64,000 nt of DNA from Prado023 sp963706875 (GTDB taxonomy: Bacteria; Actinomycetota; Actinomycetes; S36-B12; CAIYMF01). Below the pieces are notes generated by a model that was not told where the DNA came from, searched no databases, and worked only from the letters and a program-made list of their open reading frames with translations. The DNA lies in the NCBI GenBank assembly GCA_963706875.1, contig CAVPNW010000019.1, forward strand, positions 1 through 64,000. The letters run 5' to 3'. Below, piece by piece: positions 27,619-35,883 of this stretch (position 1 is the first letter of the stretch; every line of letters begins with the position of its first letter). The position numbers were made by a program, and so were the translations under genes.

Positions 27619-28232
27619 CTCCCTCGGTCTGACCGGGTCGGCTCTGAACGCTTACCTACACCGGCTCCTCCACCGCACCACGGGCGCACCGGCCCAGCAA
27701 GGGGCGAAAGACACGTTCCGCCTGCCACCCTCTCGGTGGCAGGCGGCCGCGACGGACGTCAGCGACGACCTGCCACACCGCCGGGGGCTGAGCGTATTCC
27801 GGGGACATGCGCGTCCCCGAGCCGAAGCCAGTCGAGCCCGCAGAGCCCACATGCCCGAGCGGGCGCACCCGGTTGGACCGGATCCTTGCCCACGATCCGC
27901 GGCTGCGGTCGGGGGGGATTTGGTGGTGCGGTTCGGTGGCTCACTCCCCGCCTGGGAGGCGCTGACTGGGCTGGGCCTGACCGAGTGGGAGGTCGCGCGG
28001 CCGCGTTGGTGCAGGACCATGTGGGCGAGGCCGCCCGCAGGGTCACCGAGGATCGGAGGTTCGCCGCCATGTTGGCCACCGACCCTCGCGCGGCCATGGC
28101 GGGCCTTGAGGTTGCGGTGGCATCCCGTGCCTCGGGAACCGACCGGGACCAAACTTGCGGGTCTTGGCGGTGGCCTTGGCTGCGCTGAAGCGCCCCAGGT
28201 CTGAAGCCACATCTACCTGGGCCGGTATGACC
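27619..28232. other. Intergenic, possible decayed coding sequence
   Basis: About 610 bases with no intact gene. On the plus strand, VVRFGGSLPAWEALTGLGLT and, one frame over, EAARRVTEDRRFAAMLATDP read like protein, so a frame-broken remnant may lie at 27920-28130. Family not recognised. Confidence 0.3.
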
Positions 28233-28340
28233 TGCCCGGATGTCTCAGCATGGCCGTCGACGGCAGGGCTGGCCAGGCCGGTCGTCAGTCGCACCGGGCG
28301 ATCACCGGGAGCCCACACCCGAGATCGACACGACGGCAGG
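28233..28340 (+). repeat. Family A dispersed repeat, copy A3 (5' part)
   Basis: GCCCGGATGTCTCAGCATGG and GGGCTGGCCAGGCCGGTCGT, ending at ACACCCGAGATCGACAC, align along their length with 32793-32890 in copy A4 and with A1. The 3' half is absent. It directly precedes the DUF4386 gene. Confidence 0.7.
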
Positions 28341-29119
28341 ACTCGGCGTCCCCCGGCGTACGGGCGCGCCCGGGCTCCGAGATATCACCCGACCCTCACG
28401 ACCCGCTGGGCGCCTCTCCACTTCTTTCCAGGGATGGCCTCACCAGCTCCGTCCGGCCGCGGACCGCGGTCGCTCGCTGGGCGGGCGGCCTATACCTCGC
28501 CTACGTCCTGGCCAACGTGCTCGCCAGCCAAATCGGGCACATCGGGCTCAGCGACGCGGACACGCTGCGAGCGACCATCACTGACGACGAGATGCTGTTC
28601 CGGCTGGGGCTGGTCGCAGCGATCGGCTCGGCGCTGCTGTTCGTCCTCACCGCCTGGGCGCTCTACGTGCTTCTGCGCCCCGTCAACGAACCCCTTGCCC
28701 TGCTCCTGCTCATACTCCACGCGATCGGGGTGGCGGTACAGTGCGCGAGCTACCTGCCCCTGTTCGCCGTTCTCGCGCAGAGCGACGCCGTGGGACTCAC
28801 CGGCCCGCAACTCGACGCCCTGGCGATGCTGTCAGTCACCACCCACCAGACCGGCTTCGTCATTGCCCAGGCGTTCTACTCCGCATGGCTGTTCCCCCTG
28901 GGCTGGCTCGTCCTGCGCTCGGGGTTTCTCCCCCGGTTCCTCGGTTGGCTCCTCCTCCTGGACGGCGTCGCGGTCCTCGTCTGGTTCCTGCAGGCACTCC
29001 TCGCACCCGGATACCCCGCGATCAGCTACCCCTCCTGGGCGATCGGCTTCATCGCCGAGGTCAGCCTCGCGCTATGGCTCCTCATCAAAGGCGTACCCCC
29101 AGAGGAACCCACGCACTGA
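28250..29119 (+). CDS. DUF4386-family membrane protein (start uncertain)
   Basis: Conserved sequence starts at about 28450 (SSVRPRTAVARWAGGLYLAY) and continues with six hydrophobic segments and the family's LLRPVNEPLALLLL, LALLVTTHQTGF-like and AFYSAWLFPLGWLVLRSGFL blocks. No ATG/GTG lies in frame just before it; the first in-frame start is the ATG at 28250, inside repeat A3, which would add about 67 residues of non-conserved sequence. Either a frame change near 28440 (an ATG at 28434 lies one frame off) or a rare start codon is involved. Function unknown. Confidence 0.65.
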   Translation: MAVDGRAGQAGRQSHRAITGSPHPRSTRRQDSASPGVRARPGSEISPDPHDPLGASPLLSRDGLTSSVRPRTAVARWAGGLYLAYVLANVLASQIGHIGLSDADTLRATITDDEMLFRLGLVAAIGSALLFVLTAWALYVLLRPVNEPLALLLLILHAIGVAVQCASYLPLFAVLAQSDAVGLTGPQLDALAMLSVTTHQTGFVIAQAFYSAWLFPLGWLVLRSGFLPRFLGWLLLLDGVAVLVWFLQALLAPGYPAISYPSWAIGFIAEVSLALWLLIKGVPPEEPTH

Positions 29120-29175
29120 CCAGTCATCGCCAGTCGCCGCCCAAGCTGAGCGGACGCCGGGGTGGTCGACTCGCG

Positions 29176-29196
29176 GCTAGGTAGGGGGCAGGTGTA
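29176..29196 (+). repeat. Family B short repeat, weak copy
   Basis: TAGGTAGGGGGCAGGTGTACC resembles the 3' part of the copy at 48096. It lies between the convergent DUF4386 and MBL genes. Confidence 0.3.
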
Positions 29197-29298
29197 CCCC
29201 ACGGTGGCTGCCGCCCTGCATGACAGCGGAACCGCTGACTCGCAGACGCCGGAGGGCCTGGCCCCAGCCAGCACATCCTCCCCGCCGAACTGGAGAGT

Positions 29299-30435
29299 TC
29301 AGTCGCTCAGGAGTGCCCCGGCCCACCACGCCGGCGGCTCGGGGGGTGGAGACATGGGCGGGCCGGTGATTGTCGTCGGGCCGAGGACGGGCCACGCGGC
29401 CGGGTCGATGATGGCCTGGCGGGTGACGATGGCCTCGACGCTGATGTCGAACGTGGTCAGGTCCTGGGCGATCGTGACCGGGCCGTCGTACTGGGCGCGC
29501 ATGTCGGCATACGCGGGGCCGACGACCTGATGGTCAACAGCCAGGTGCCACATCACCGACATCCGTGCCCCGGCGCGGGCGAACACCCTGCCTGCTGCCG
29601 TCGGGCTGGTGTGGGCGCCGTTGACGACCTGCTCGGCGAACCCCAGCGGCACGCCGGCCTTCTGGGCGAATACCGGCGCCGACGGGAACGTCTCGTGGAC
29701 CAGCAAGTCAGCACCGTCGCAGGCGTCGACCAGCGGGTGGCACGGGCGGGTGTCGCCGGAGAACACCACGCTGCGCCCGTTGTAGTCCAGCCGGTAGCCC
29801 ACAGCACCGTTGATGATGTGGATCACCGGGAAGGAGGAGACCTGCACCCCGTTGCGGTCATACACCGTCGCTGTCCGGTCCCAAGGAACCTCCGTGGTCT
29901 CCATCTGGGCACCCGACTGACCCGGGTGCCCGCGCAGCGACGACATGTCCCAAGCGTGCGCAGCCGCCAGGTGCTCGGTGTAAGCCCGGGTGCCCAGCTC
30001 TGGGGTATCCCCCGCTGGTCCCCAGACCTCGACCAGGTCACGGCGACCGGCCTTGGCCATGCTCCACACCATCGTGGGCATGTCGCCAACGTGGTCGGCG
30101 TGCAGGTGGGTCAGGAACACCTTCGTCGCCGCCGTCACCGGCAGCATCAGACCGTTGTAGTTGGCCAGGGCACCGGAACCCAGGTCGAAGAAGAAGAGGT
30201 CCCGCTCGCGGTTGCCGACCTCGATCAGCAGCGACGCACACGCCTGGCTGGACTTCACGAAGGGATCGCCCGACCCCAGCACCGTCACCCGGATCTCGCC
30301 GTCGCGCACCCGGTCGGCAGAGGCCGTCAGATGGGAGGTCGGCGCCCGGAAAGGCGTCCCCACCACCGGAGTCGTGGACAACGGCTCCCCACCCTCGTAC
30401 GCCAACTCCGTCAGCTCGTCGATCTCCCTGGCCAT
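29299..30435 (-). CDS. MBL-fold metallo-hydrolase, GntH/arylsulfatase-like group
   Basis: 378 residues from the ATG at 30435, which has AAGGAGTGCGCC before it. The Zn motif is THLHADHVGD (His110, His112, Asp114, His115), followed by SGDTRPCHPLVDACDGADLL and HETF further on. The overall pattern is that of the group named after the guanitoxin-cluster hydrolase GntH; only the fold and metal site can be asserted. No guanitoxin genes are adjacent. The following 30436-30789 gap holds a family B repeat only. Confidence 0.82.
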   Translation of the reverse strand: MAREIDELTELAYEGGEPLSTTPVVGTPFRAPTSHLTASADRVRDGEIRVTVLGSGDPFVKSSQACASLLIEVGNRERDLFFFDLGSGALANYNGLMLPVTAATKVFLTHLHADHVGDMPTMVWSMAKAGRRDLVEVWGPAGDTPELGTRAYTEHLAAAHAWDMSSLRGHPGQSGAQMETTEVPWDRTATVYDRNGVQVSSFPVIHIINGAVGYRLDYNGRSVVFSGDTRPCHPLVDACDGADLLVHETFPSAPVFAQKAGVPLGFAEQVVNGAHTSPTAAGRVFARAGARMSVMWHLAVDHQVVGPAYADMRAQYDGPVTIAQDLTTFDISVEAIVTRQAIIDPAAWPVLGPTTITGPPMSPPPEPPAWWAGALLSD

Positions 30436-30695
30436 GGCGCACTCCTTCGTCTCCGATCCAATCGTGGACCTGCACGCCCCTCGCGTCCTGCCGGTGGGTG
30501 ACAGCCCACGCCAAGCCCTACCGCGACTCACACCCGAGCGGCCCGGGGCTGGGCGTCCGGCGCGACGAGCGCCCGACCGCCCCGAGGTGACCGGTCGACC
30601 CCTCGGATGAGGCGGGCGCGAGCCCGATCGAGCCACCCGCCGTACGTGGCTGAGCGATCTCGCGTCCTACGGGGCGGTGCAGCCCGCCCCCCAAC

Positions 30696-30717
30696 GTGCG
30701 CGATAGGCGCCGGTGTG
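30696..30717 (+). repeat. Family B short repeat, copy B1
   Basis: GTGCGCGATAGGCGCCGGTG with flanking TG. It shares the GCGCGATAGGC core with copies at 37102, 37981 and 48096. It lies 73 bases past the end of the VOC gene. Confidence 0.55.
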
Positions 30718-30789
30718 CCGCGGGTGCCCAACCTCGAGGGAGCTCGGGCAGGAGGGAGGCTCGCAAGGTAGTCCAGAGAATGGTTACGG

Positions 30790-31206
30790 TCACTCCGGCC
30801 TCGTCAGGCCGTCCTGCTGAAGTACGTAGACATTCCCGTCCGGTCCGCGGAAGAAGCACCACCCCCAGCCCTCATCCGCGGGGTTGCCAGTCAGCTCGTT
30901 CGCCCACACCAAGTCCCCGATCAACGTGATATCGGCCGCGGCGAGCTCCTCCCTCGCCTTGACGACATCGTCAACAGCCAGGGCGATCAGAACTCCGCTT
31001 TCGAACTCTGCGGGCACCACCCGGTTGTCAACGTCGGGCCGGCCGAATACCTCCAGCAGATCCCGATCGCCCGAAGGCAAGTGGAAGCCGGCCCAGCCTG
31101 CGTGGGCGAACGCTGTCTCCATTCCGAGCACGTCACGGAAGAACCCGATCGTGGCGTCGAAGTCGTTCGTTCTCGTGCCTACGAAGGAAACTCGAAGAAC
31201 CCTCAT
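30790..31206 (-). CDS. Glyoxalase/VOC-superfamily protein
   Basis: 138 residues from the ATG at 31206. Two beta-alpha-beta-beta-beta units: MRVLRVSFVGTRTNDFDATI with FFRDVLGME and then ALAVDDVVKAREELAAADIT, ending FFRGPDGNVYVLQQ, the classic VOC C-terminal strand with its metal-ligand region. It may bind or modify a small molecule (antibiotic resistance or isomerase-type activities are common). It is divergent to the SRPBCC gene. Confidence 0.82.
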   Translation of the reverse strand: MRVLRVSFVGTRTNDFDATIGFFRDVLGMETAFAHAGWAGFHLPSGDRDLLEVFGRPDVDNRVVPAEFESGVLIALAVDDVVKAREELAAADITLIGDLVWANELTGNPADEGWGWCFFRGPDGNVYVLQQDGLTRPE

Positions 31207-31439
31207 CACTCCCACTTCCGGCGGCTCCCAGGAGGCTACCGATCTGGTCGGCCCGAAGGCTGTACCGCGACGACTCGCCGCGGAAGTGGGCAGTGGAGCA
31301 ATTCGCGCGATCAGTTCTCCCGGCGCCCCAAGAGCCGACAACCCCACCCGCCCACCGGACGACGCCCACACCAGTGATGTCCAGTCGCTGCCCCGGTAGC
31401 AAGTCGCGGCACCTGCTGGTTGCGACGAGACTGGGTGGC

Positions 31440-31916
31440 ATGCCATCCCCGAGCCTGCGTCCTGAGCCCGTCTGCGTCGAACGCGTCGTCGCGGCGCCCC
31501 CGGAAGCGGTCTTCGACCTGCTCTCCCGGCCCGAGCGCCACCGCGACTTCGACGGGTCGGGGACGGTGCAGGGCGCCCGCAGCGAGGGGCGCCGACTGGG
31601 TCTGGGCGACTCCTTCGGGATGGACATGCACTGGCGGGTCCCCTACGCGACCCGCAACGTCGTGACGGAGTTCGAGGAGGGCCGCCGGATCGCCTGGCGA
31701 ACGCTCGCGCCGACCCCCTTGACGCTGCTGTTCACGGGACGCACATGGCGCTACGAGCTCGAGCCCGTCGAGGGCGGCACCAGGATCCGGGAGACCTGGG
31801 ACGTGAGCACCGAGGCCCTGCCGACCCGCTTCCTGCTCAAGCCGCTGCTGGCCGAGCACACCCGGGAGAGCATGGAGCGCACCCTCGCGCGGATCGAGGA
31901 GCTCCTGCGGGACTAA
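31440..31916 (+). CDS. SRPBCC (START/polyketide cyclase-like) protein
   Basis: 158 residues from the ATG at 31440. PVCVERVVAAPPEAVFDLLS is the typical first strand and helix of the Bet v 1/polyketide cyclase fold, followed by RIAWRTL, WRYELEPVEGGTRIRETWDV and a long C-terminal helix. It is a hydrophobic-ligand-binding protein with unknown ligand. Confidence 0.82.
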   Translation: MPSPSLRPEPVCVERVVAAPPEAVFDLLSRPERHRDFDGSGTVQGARSEGRRLGLGDSFGMDMHWRVPYATRNVVTEFEEGRRIAWRTLAPTPLTLLFTGRTWRYELEPVEGGTRIRETWDVSTEALPTRFLLKPLLAEHTRESMERTLARIEELLRD

Positions 31917-32038
31917 CCCGCGGCCCCACCCCTGCCCCGCATGTCAAGCCGTCTGACCGCGACCGGATACTTCCTCGTTCCGCGTGTGAGGTACGCGGCG
32001 GAAGGTCGCGGTGTTGATCCCCCGGCGCGGTGTCTGCG

Positions 32039-32698
32039 TCAGAGGCCCCAGAACGCTCCCTCGAGGCCGACGCTGCGCATGTAGTCGGCCGCCTCGCTCG
32101 GCTCGCGGCGCTGGTAGCCGTGGTCGAGCCGGCCGGTGTACCAGTCGGACGCGAAGTGCCACAGGGTGGACAGGTCCATCACGTAGCCCCTCGTGTTGTC
32201 GGTGCCCTCCAGCCACTGGTCGACGCACCCGGGTGAGCAGAAGAGTCGCTGGTGAGCGCACGTGTGAACGACGTCGTCCCACATGTGGGCCACGGGCACC
32301 AGGAAGTGCGCGACCTCGGTGCCGGCGGGCGCCTGGTCCGTGCCGACGTTCCACGCAAGCGCGCGCCCGCAGTTCGGGCATCCGGTCGCGACGAGAACTG
32401 GGCTCTGCTCCGGGATCAGGTGCGGGAGTGCGAAGGCGTCCCACGCGCAACCTCCCCACCAGAGGGTGTCGGTGCCCATCACGGAGAAGCCCAGCGGGAC
32501 CGACGAGAACGGGTGTGCCATCACGATCCGGTCCTGGTCATCGAGGACCAGATGTCGTCCGGCGGCGAGCTCGCGAAGTCCCGCCCGAATCGAGGCCTCG
32601 GCCACAGCGAACTGGTGAGCCAGCTCAGGGACCGTGGCTGCCAGACCGGTCTCCGCAAATCGGCGGTAGACAGCGACCCGAAGGTGTTCGATGCTCAT
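32039..32698 (-). CDS. merB: Organomercurial lyase family protein
   Basis: 219 residues from the ATG at 32698. An N-terminal winged-helix-like region (to about 55) is followed by the alkylmercury lyase core. The catalytic residues of MerB (Cys96, Asp99, Cys159 in the R831b enzyme) match Cys84 and Asp87 of WGGCAWDAFALPHL and Cys147 of VVHTCAHQRLFCS with the same 63-residue spacing. Extra Cys pairs (CPNC at 107-110, CSPGC) may bind metal. It would cleave C-Hg bonds, but no merA, merR or merT is adjacent; a Trx-like protein typical of such loci lies 20 kb away at 52279. Confidence 0.82.
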   Translation of the reverse strand: MSIEHLRVAVYRRFAETGLAATVPELAHQFAVAEASIRAGLRELAAGRHLVLDDQDRIVMAHPFSSVPLGFSVMGTDTLWWGGCAWDAFALPHLIPEQSPVLVATGCPNCGRALAWNVGTDQAPAGTEVAHFLVPVAHMWDDVVHTCAHQRLFCSPGCVDQWLEGTDNTRGYVMDLSTLWHFASDWYTGRLDHGYQRREPSEAADYMRSVGLEGAFWGL

Positions 32699-32764
32699 CG
32701 GCGCGCCCATGGGGGAAGTTTGCACTGTGCGTGGTGCCCAGCTGGTTTCCCGCGCAGTGCGATG

Positions 32765-33023
32765 CGTCCTTCTAGGCGGTGTGCAGCGCCCGGGTGTCTC
32801 ACCATGGCCCGCAACGGAAGGACTGGCCAGGCCGGTCGCCAGTCACACTGAGTGGCCGCTGGCGGCTCACACCCCAGATCGACACTTCGGCGGCCAGATT
32901 CGCCTCCGGCGTGGGCTGCTCCTGCCTTGATCACGCTGGGTGAGACGAGACCGGTAGACGGCCCACGAAAGTGGCGTCCACGGTCGTGGTGAGGAACCGC
33001 GTCGCTGGGCCGCTTCGCGGCTA
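32765..33023 (+). repeat. Family A dispersed repeat, copy A4 (full length)
   Basis: Starts GCGTCCTTCTAGGCGGTGTG and ends CCGCTTCGCGGCTAAAGG. The first 95 bases match A1 with few changes; CGACACTTCGGCGGCCAGAT and TCACGCTGGGTGAGACGAGA match the 3' half of A1, A5, A6 and A7. It lies between merB and the next membrane gene. Confidence 0.8.
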
Positions 33024-33076
33024 AAGGGGCGTTCCGCGAGTGCTCTGGCTGCGCGCGAGCTCCTGTAGCGCAGTCG

Positions 33077-33537
33077 CTAGTCCAGGGTCTCGATGTCGGG
33101 CGGTCCCGCGGGCAGTGAGTACGCCTGCCTGGTGTGGGCGAGTCTGACCAGGGGCTGGGTCGCCAGCAGAGCGATCCCCAGCGGGAGGGCAGTGAGCCCG
33201 ATGACGCGGGCGAGGACCTCGACGAGGAGAATCCCTGCGTTGGCCGTGGCCCCGCGGCCTCGGTGATCGCGGCAAGGATCTGGGAACCGACCGTCATCTG
33301 AAGAAGGCCCACCGCGAGCAATGCGATGCCGACGACGAGCTGGGTGCCAGGCGTCAGCCGGCTGAACGGCCGAGTCAGGGCGCGGATGGCCAGCGAAACG
33401 GCGATCACCATCGCCCCGGCAGGCGCCAGGACGCGGGCAGCCAGCTCGTAGCCCTCGAAGACTTCGATCCGGTGGGGAGAGCGGCTCAACAGCAGCTCAA
33501 CGAGGTAGAGGGTGACCAACGCGCCGACGAGCAGCAA
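33077..33537 (-). pseudogene. Four-helix membrane protein, one frame change
   Basis: MLLVGALVTLYLVELLL, AARVLAPAGAMVIAVSLAIR and LVVGIALLAVGLLQMTVGSQ run from 33537. At a GGGG run near 33254 the sequence continues in another frame as ATANAGILLVEVLARVIGLT and ALPLGIALLATQPLVRLAHT to the TAG at 33077. Joined, it is about 152 residues with four helices. Function unknown. The clean homopolymer position makes a base-calling error as likely as true decay. Confidence 0.6.
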
Positions 33538-33600
33538 CCCGCCCGCCAGTCGAGTCGATCCACCGTGCGTTTGACACGCGACGTTTGGTTGTTTGAGGGG

Positions 33601-34533
33601 TCACCTGTTCTTGCCGCTGGCTTCGTAGGCGAGCTTTCTCACCCGCATGATCTCGCCAAGCGGGCGGTGCTCCGCGAGCGCGGCCCAGGGGTCGAAGCGA
33701 TCGGTCTGCACGTCCGTCGACTCCGCGAGGACTAGCGTCCTCACGGTCACCTTCTCCGAGCGCCACAGCGCGTTCCAGTCCTCGATCGGGGTCTGCTTCG
33801 GGTCGGTGTAGAACTGCGCGCGGACGTGCCAGGTCAGCGGGCCGCGTTGCAGGCGCTCCCGGATGTCCGCGCCGAAGTCCCTCCATGCCAGCAGATCTCG
33901 AGTCGCCCCTACGGGCTCTATGTGCACGTGGGCCGCGTACGGACCCCACTGCACCGGAGCGGCGGAGTGGAACGAAGCACTTGCATAACCGCTGAAGGGT
34001 CTGAGCTGGCTGCGCACAAGCTTGCCCATTTTCAGCGTCCCGCGGACGGGGCCGTCCCTGCTAACGAGGAACCGCGCGACTGCCGCGGTGCCGCGCGAGG
34101 ACGGCTCGAAGATGTCGGCGAAGTCGCGGAAGTCGGTGAACCCGAACGCCGGGACGTTGTTGAGCACGAAATCCTGGCGATCCGTACGCCCGCCGAGCGC
34201 CCCCGGCCCGTCGAGCCCGCGCACCGAGACGGCGAAACCGCGGAGATCGGGCAGCGCGTCGAGGTCCGGGGCGAACGAGCCGTTCGCCATGCGGACCACC
34301 GCCTGGTGCGTCCCCGGCTTCGCGAACAGCCCCTGCGCGGCGTAGTCCGGCAGATCCTCGGCCACGTCGAGCCGGCCCTTCAGCCCCGCGACGGTCTTGC
34401 GGTGGGTGAGGCGGCCAGGGCCGTACTTACCGTTGAATCTGGTCTGCATGGCGACGATCTGCTCGACGAATCGCGCGTGCTGCTCGGCCTCGTCCGGTCG
34501 GACATCCTCTGCCCACGTAGTGCTCGGCTGCAT
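33601..34533 (-). CDS. Catalase-fold protein (catalase-like family)
   Basis: 310 residues from the ATG at 34533. The N-terminal half has the catalase pattern: GRLTHRKTVAGLKGRLDV (distal His44), QAVVRMANGS, LPDLRGFAVSVRGLDG and RQDFVLNNVPAFGFTDFRDF, and later QWGPYAAHVHIEPV. The usual C-terminal proximal Tyr helix is not visible, and the length is well below the 480+ residues of true catalases. Such short members may be haem peroxidases or allene-oxide-synthase-like enzymes. Haem ligation remains to be shown. Confidence 0.75.
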   Translation of the reverse strand: MQPSTTWAEDVRPDEAEQHARFVEQIVAMQTRFNGKYGPGRLTHRKTVAGLKGRLDVAEDLPDYAAQGLFAKPGTHQAVVRMANGSFAPDLDALPDLRGFAVSVRGLDGPGALGGRTDRQDFVLNNVPAFGFTDFRDFADIFEPSSRGTAAVARFLVSRDGPVRGTLKMGKLVRSQLRPFSGYASASFHSAAPVQWGPYAAHVHIEPVGATRDLLAWRDFGADIRERLQRGPLTWHVRAQFYTDPKQTPIEDWNALWRSEKVTVRTLVLAESTDVQTDRFDPWAALAEHRPLGEIMRVRKLAYEASGKNR

Positions 34534-34647
34534 GTGCTCCAGACTAGACGGTATGGGGTGGCCGCTCAGGGTTGCTGAGGGGTTGCGGGCCGGGGCCTCC
34601 TCCCACATGTTCGTGGGTTGCCGAGCGGGGCCGCCTGCTCGGCCTAT

Positions 34648-34793
34648 CCGACTTTGGCTGTCAATTCACCTCGCGGTCTGGGCGGCTCCCGGCCTGGTCA
34701 CGTTGGGTGAGATGAGCCAAGTGAACGGCCGACCACAGTTGCGTCCCTGGACGTAGTGAAACACCGCCTCGTACTGGCCTCTTCGCGGCTATA
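34648..34793 (+). repeat. Family A dispersed repeat, copy A5 (3' half)
   Basis: CCGACTTTGGCTGTCAATTC, GGTCACGTTGGGTGAGATGA and CTCTTCGCGGCTATATG match the 3' half of A1 and A7. It occupies the divergent gap between the catalase-like gene and the ABC operon, so the ABC promoter must lie in or after it. Confidence 0.7.
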
Positions 34794-34950
34794 TGCAGCA
34801 CCATCCCGCATGGTCGGCTGTGGGATGGGGAGGCTTCTCGGGAGCCCAGTTGGCGGTTACCCGGGGCACTTCGCACCCCCCGATGCGCCGCCCGAGGCTC
34901 AGTTGCTGGCCTGCGGGGTGGTAGCGCGCCGGGTGGCTAGGGTGGCGGTC

Positions 34951-35883
34951 GTGGTCATCGAGTTGGAGCGGGTGCGCAAGACGTACGGGGGCGTGCGCAA
35001 GGGCAGGACCGTCGCGGTTGACGACCTGACCCTGTCCGTGGCCTCGGGTGGTGTCCACGGCTTCTTGGGCCCGAACGGCTCGGGGAAGACCACAACGATC
35101 CGGATCCTGCTGGGCCTGGTCTCCCCGGATGCAGGCGCCGTCCGGGTGCTAGGCGCGGACGTGCCCCGCGGGCTGCCGGCGGTGGTGGGCCGGGTGGGGG
35201 CCCTGGTCGAGTCACCCCAGTTGTTCCCGACCTTCACCGGCCGACGCAACCTGCAGATCCTGGCCGGGCTGGCCGACGTCCCCGGTACGCGGGTTGAGCA
35301 GTTGCTCGAACTGGTCGGCTTGGCTGAGCGGGCCGACGATCGGGTCAAGGGCTACTCGCTGGGCATGCGTCAACGCCTGGCCATCGCCGCGGCCATGCTC
35401 AAGGCGCCCGAGTTGCTGATCCTCGACGAGCCGACGAACGGGTTGGACCCGGCCGGCATGGTCGAGGTCCGCGAGCTGATCCGCACCCTGGGCAGCGACG
35501 GGCGCACGACCGTGTTCCTGTCCAGCCATCTGCTGACCGAGGTCGAGTCGGTGTGTGACGCGGTGACGATCCTGGGCCGCGGGCGCCTGGTGGCCTCGGG
35601 GCCGGTCAGCGAGGTCCTGGCCATGGCCGGGTCGTCGGCTGTATTGATGCTGCGGTTCGACGACGAGCAGCAGGCCGGGCACGCCGTCGCAGTCCTGAGA
35701 AGCGCGGGGGTGTCGGCGACCCCTGGTCCGTCGGGCACCGTGCAGGTCGACTCCCCCGCCGGGGCCCAGGTCAATGCGATTCTCGGAGCCCAGGGCCTCT
35801 GGGCCGCGGAGATCACCCCGGTGCGCCCGGACCTGGAGCGCGCGTTCCTGGATCTCACCGCCACGTCGGAGGCGTCCGCATGA
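34951..35883 (+). CDS. ABC exporter ATP-binding protein
   Basis: 310 residues from the GTG at 34951. Walker A GPNGSGKTT, signature GYSLGMRQRLAIA, Walker B LLILDEPTNGLDP and H-loop LSSHLLTEVE are all intact. It belongs to the CcmA/BcrA-DrrA type drug or lipid exporter ATPases. Its stop overlaps the permease start (ATGA at 35880). The in-frame extension to 34756 runs into the repeat and is not conserved. Confidence 0.92.
   Translation: MVIELERVRKTYGGVRKGRTVAVDDLTLSVASGGVHGFLGPNGSGKTTTIRILLGLVSPDAGAVRVLGADVPRGLPAVVGRVGALVESPQLFPTFTGRRNLQILAGLADVPGTRVEQLLELVGLAERADDRVKGYSLGMRQRLAIAAAMLKAPELLILDEPTNGLDPAGMVEVRELIRTLGSDGRTTVFLSSHLLTEVESVCDAVTILGRGRLVASGPVSEVLAMAGSSAVLMLRFDDEQQAGHAVAVLRSAGVSATPGPSGTVQVDSPAGAQVNAILGAQGLWAAEITPVRPDLERAFLDLTATSEASA

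Noticed and set aside
26047..28188. Long open frame (713 codons) on the plus strand opposite the DUF6345 gene
   Set aside because: It is an antisense frame kept open by high GC; composition is Arg/Pro/Gly-rich and no motif appears, whereas the minus strand carries clear domains.
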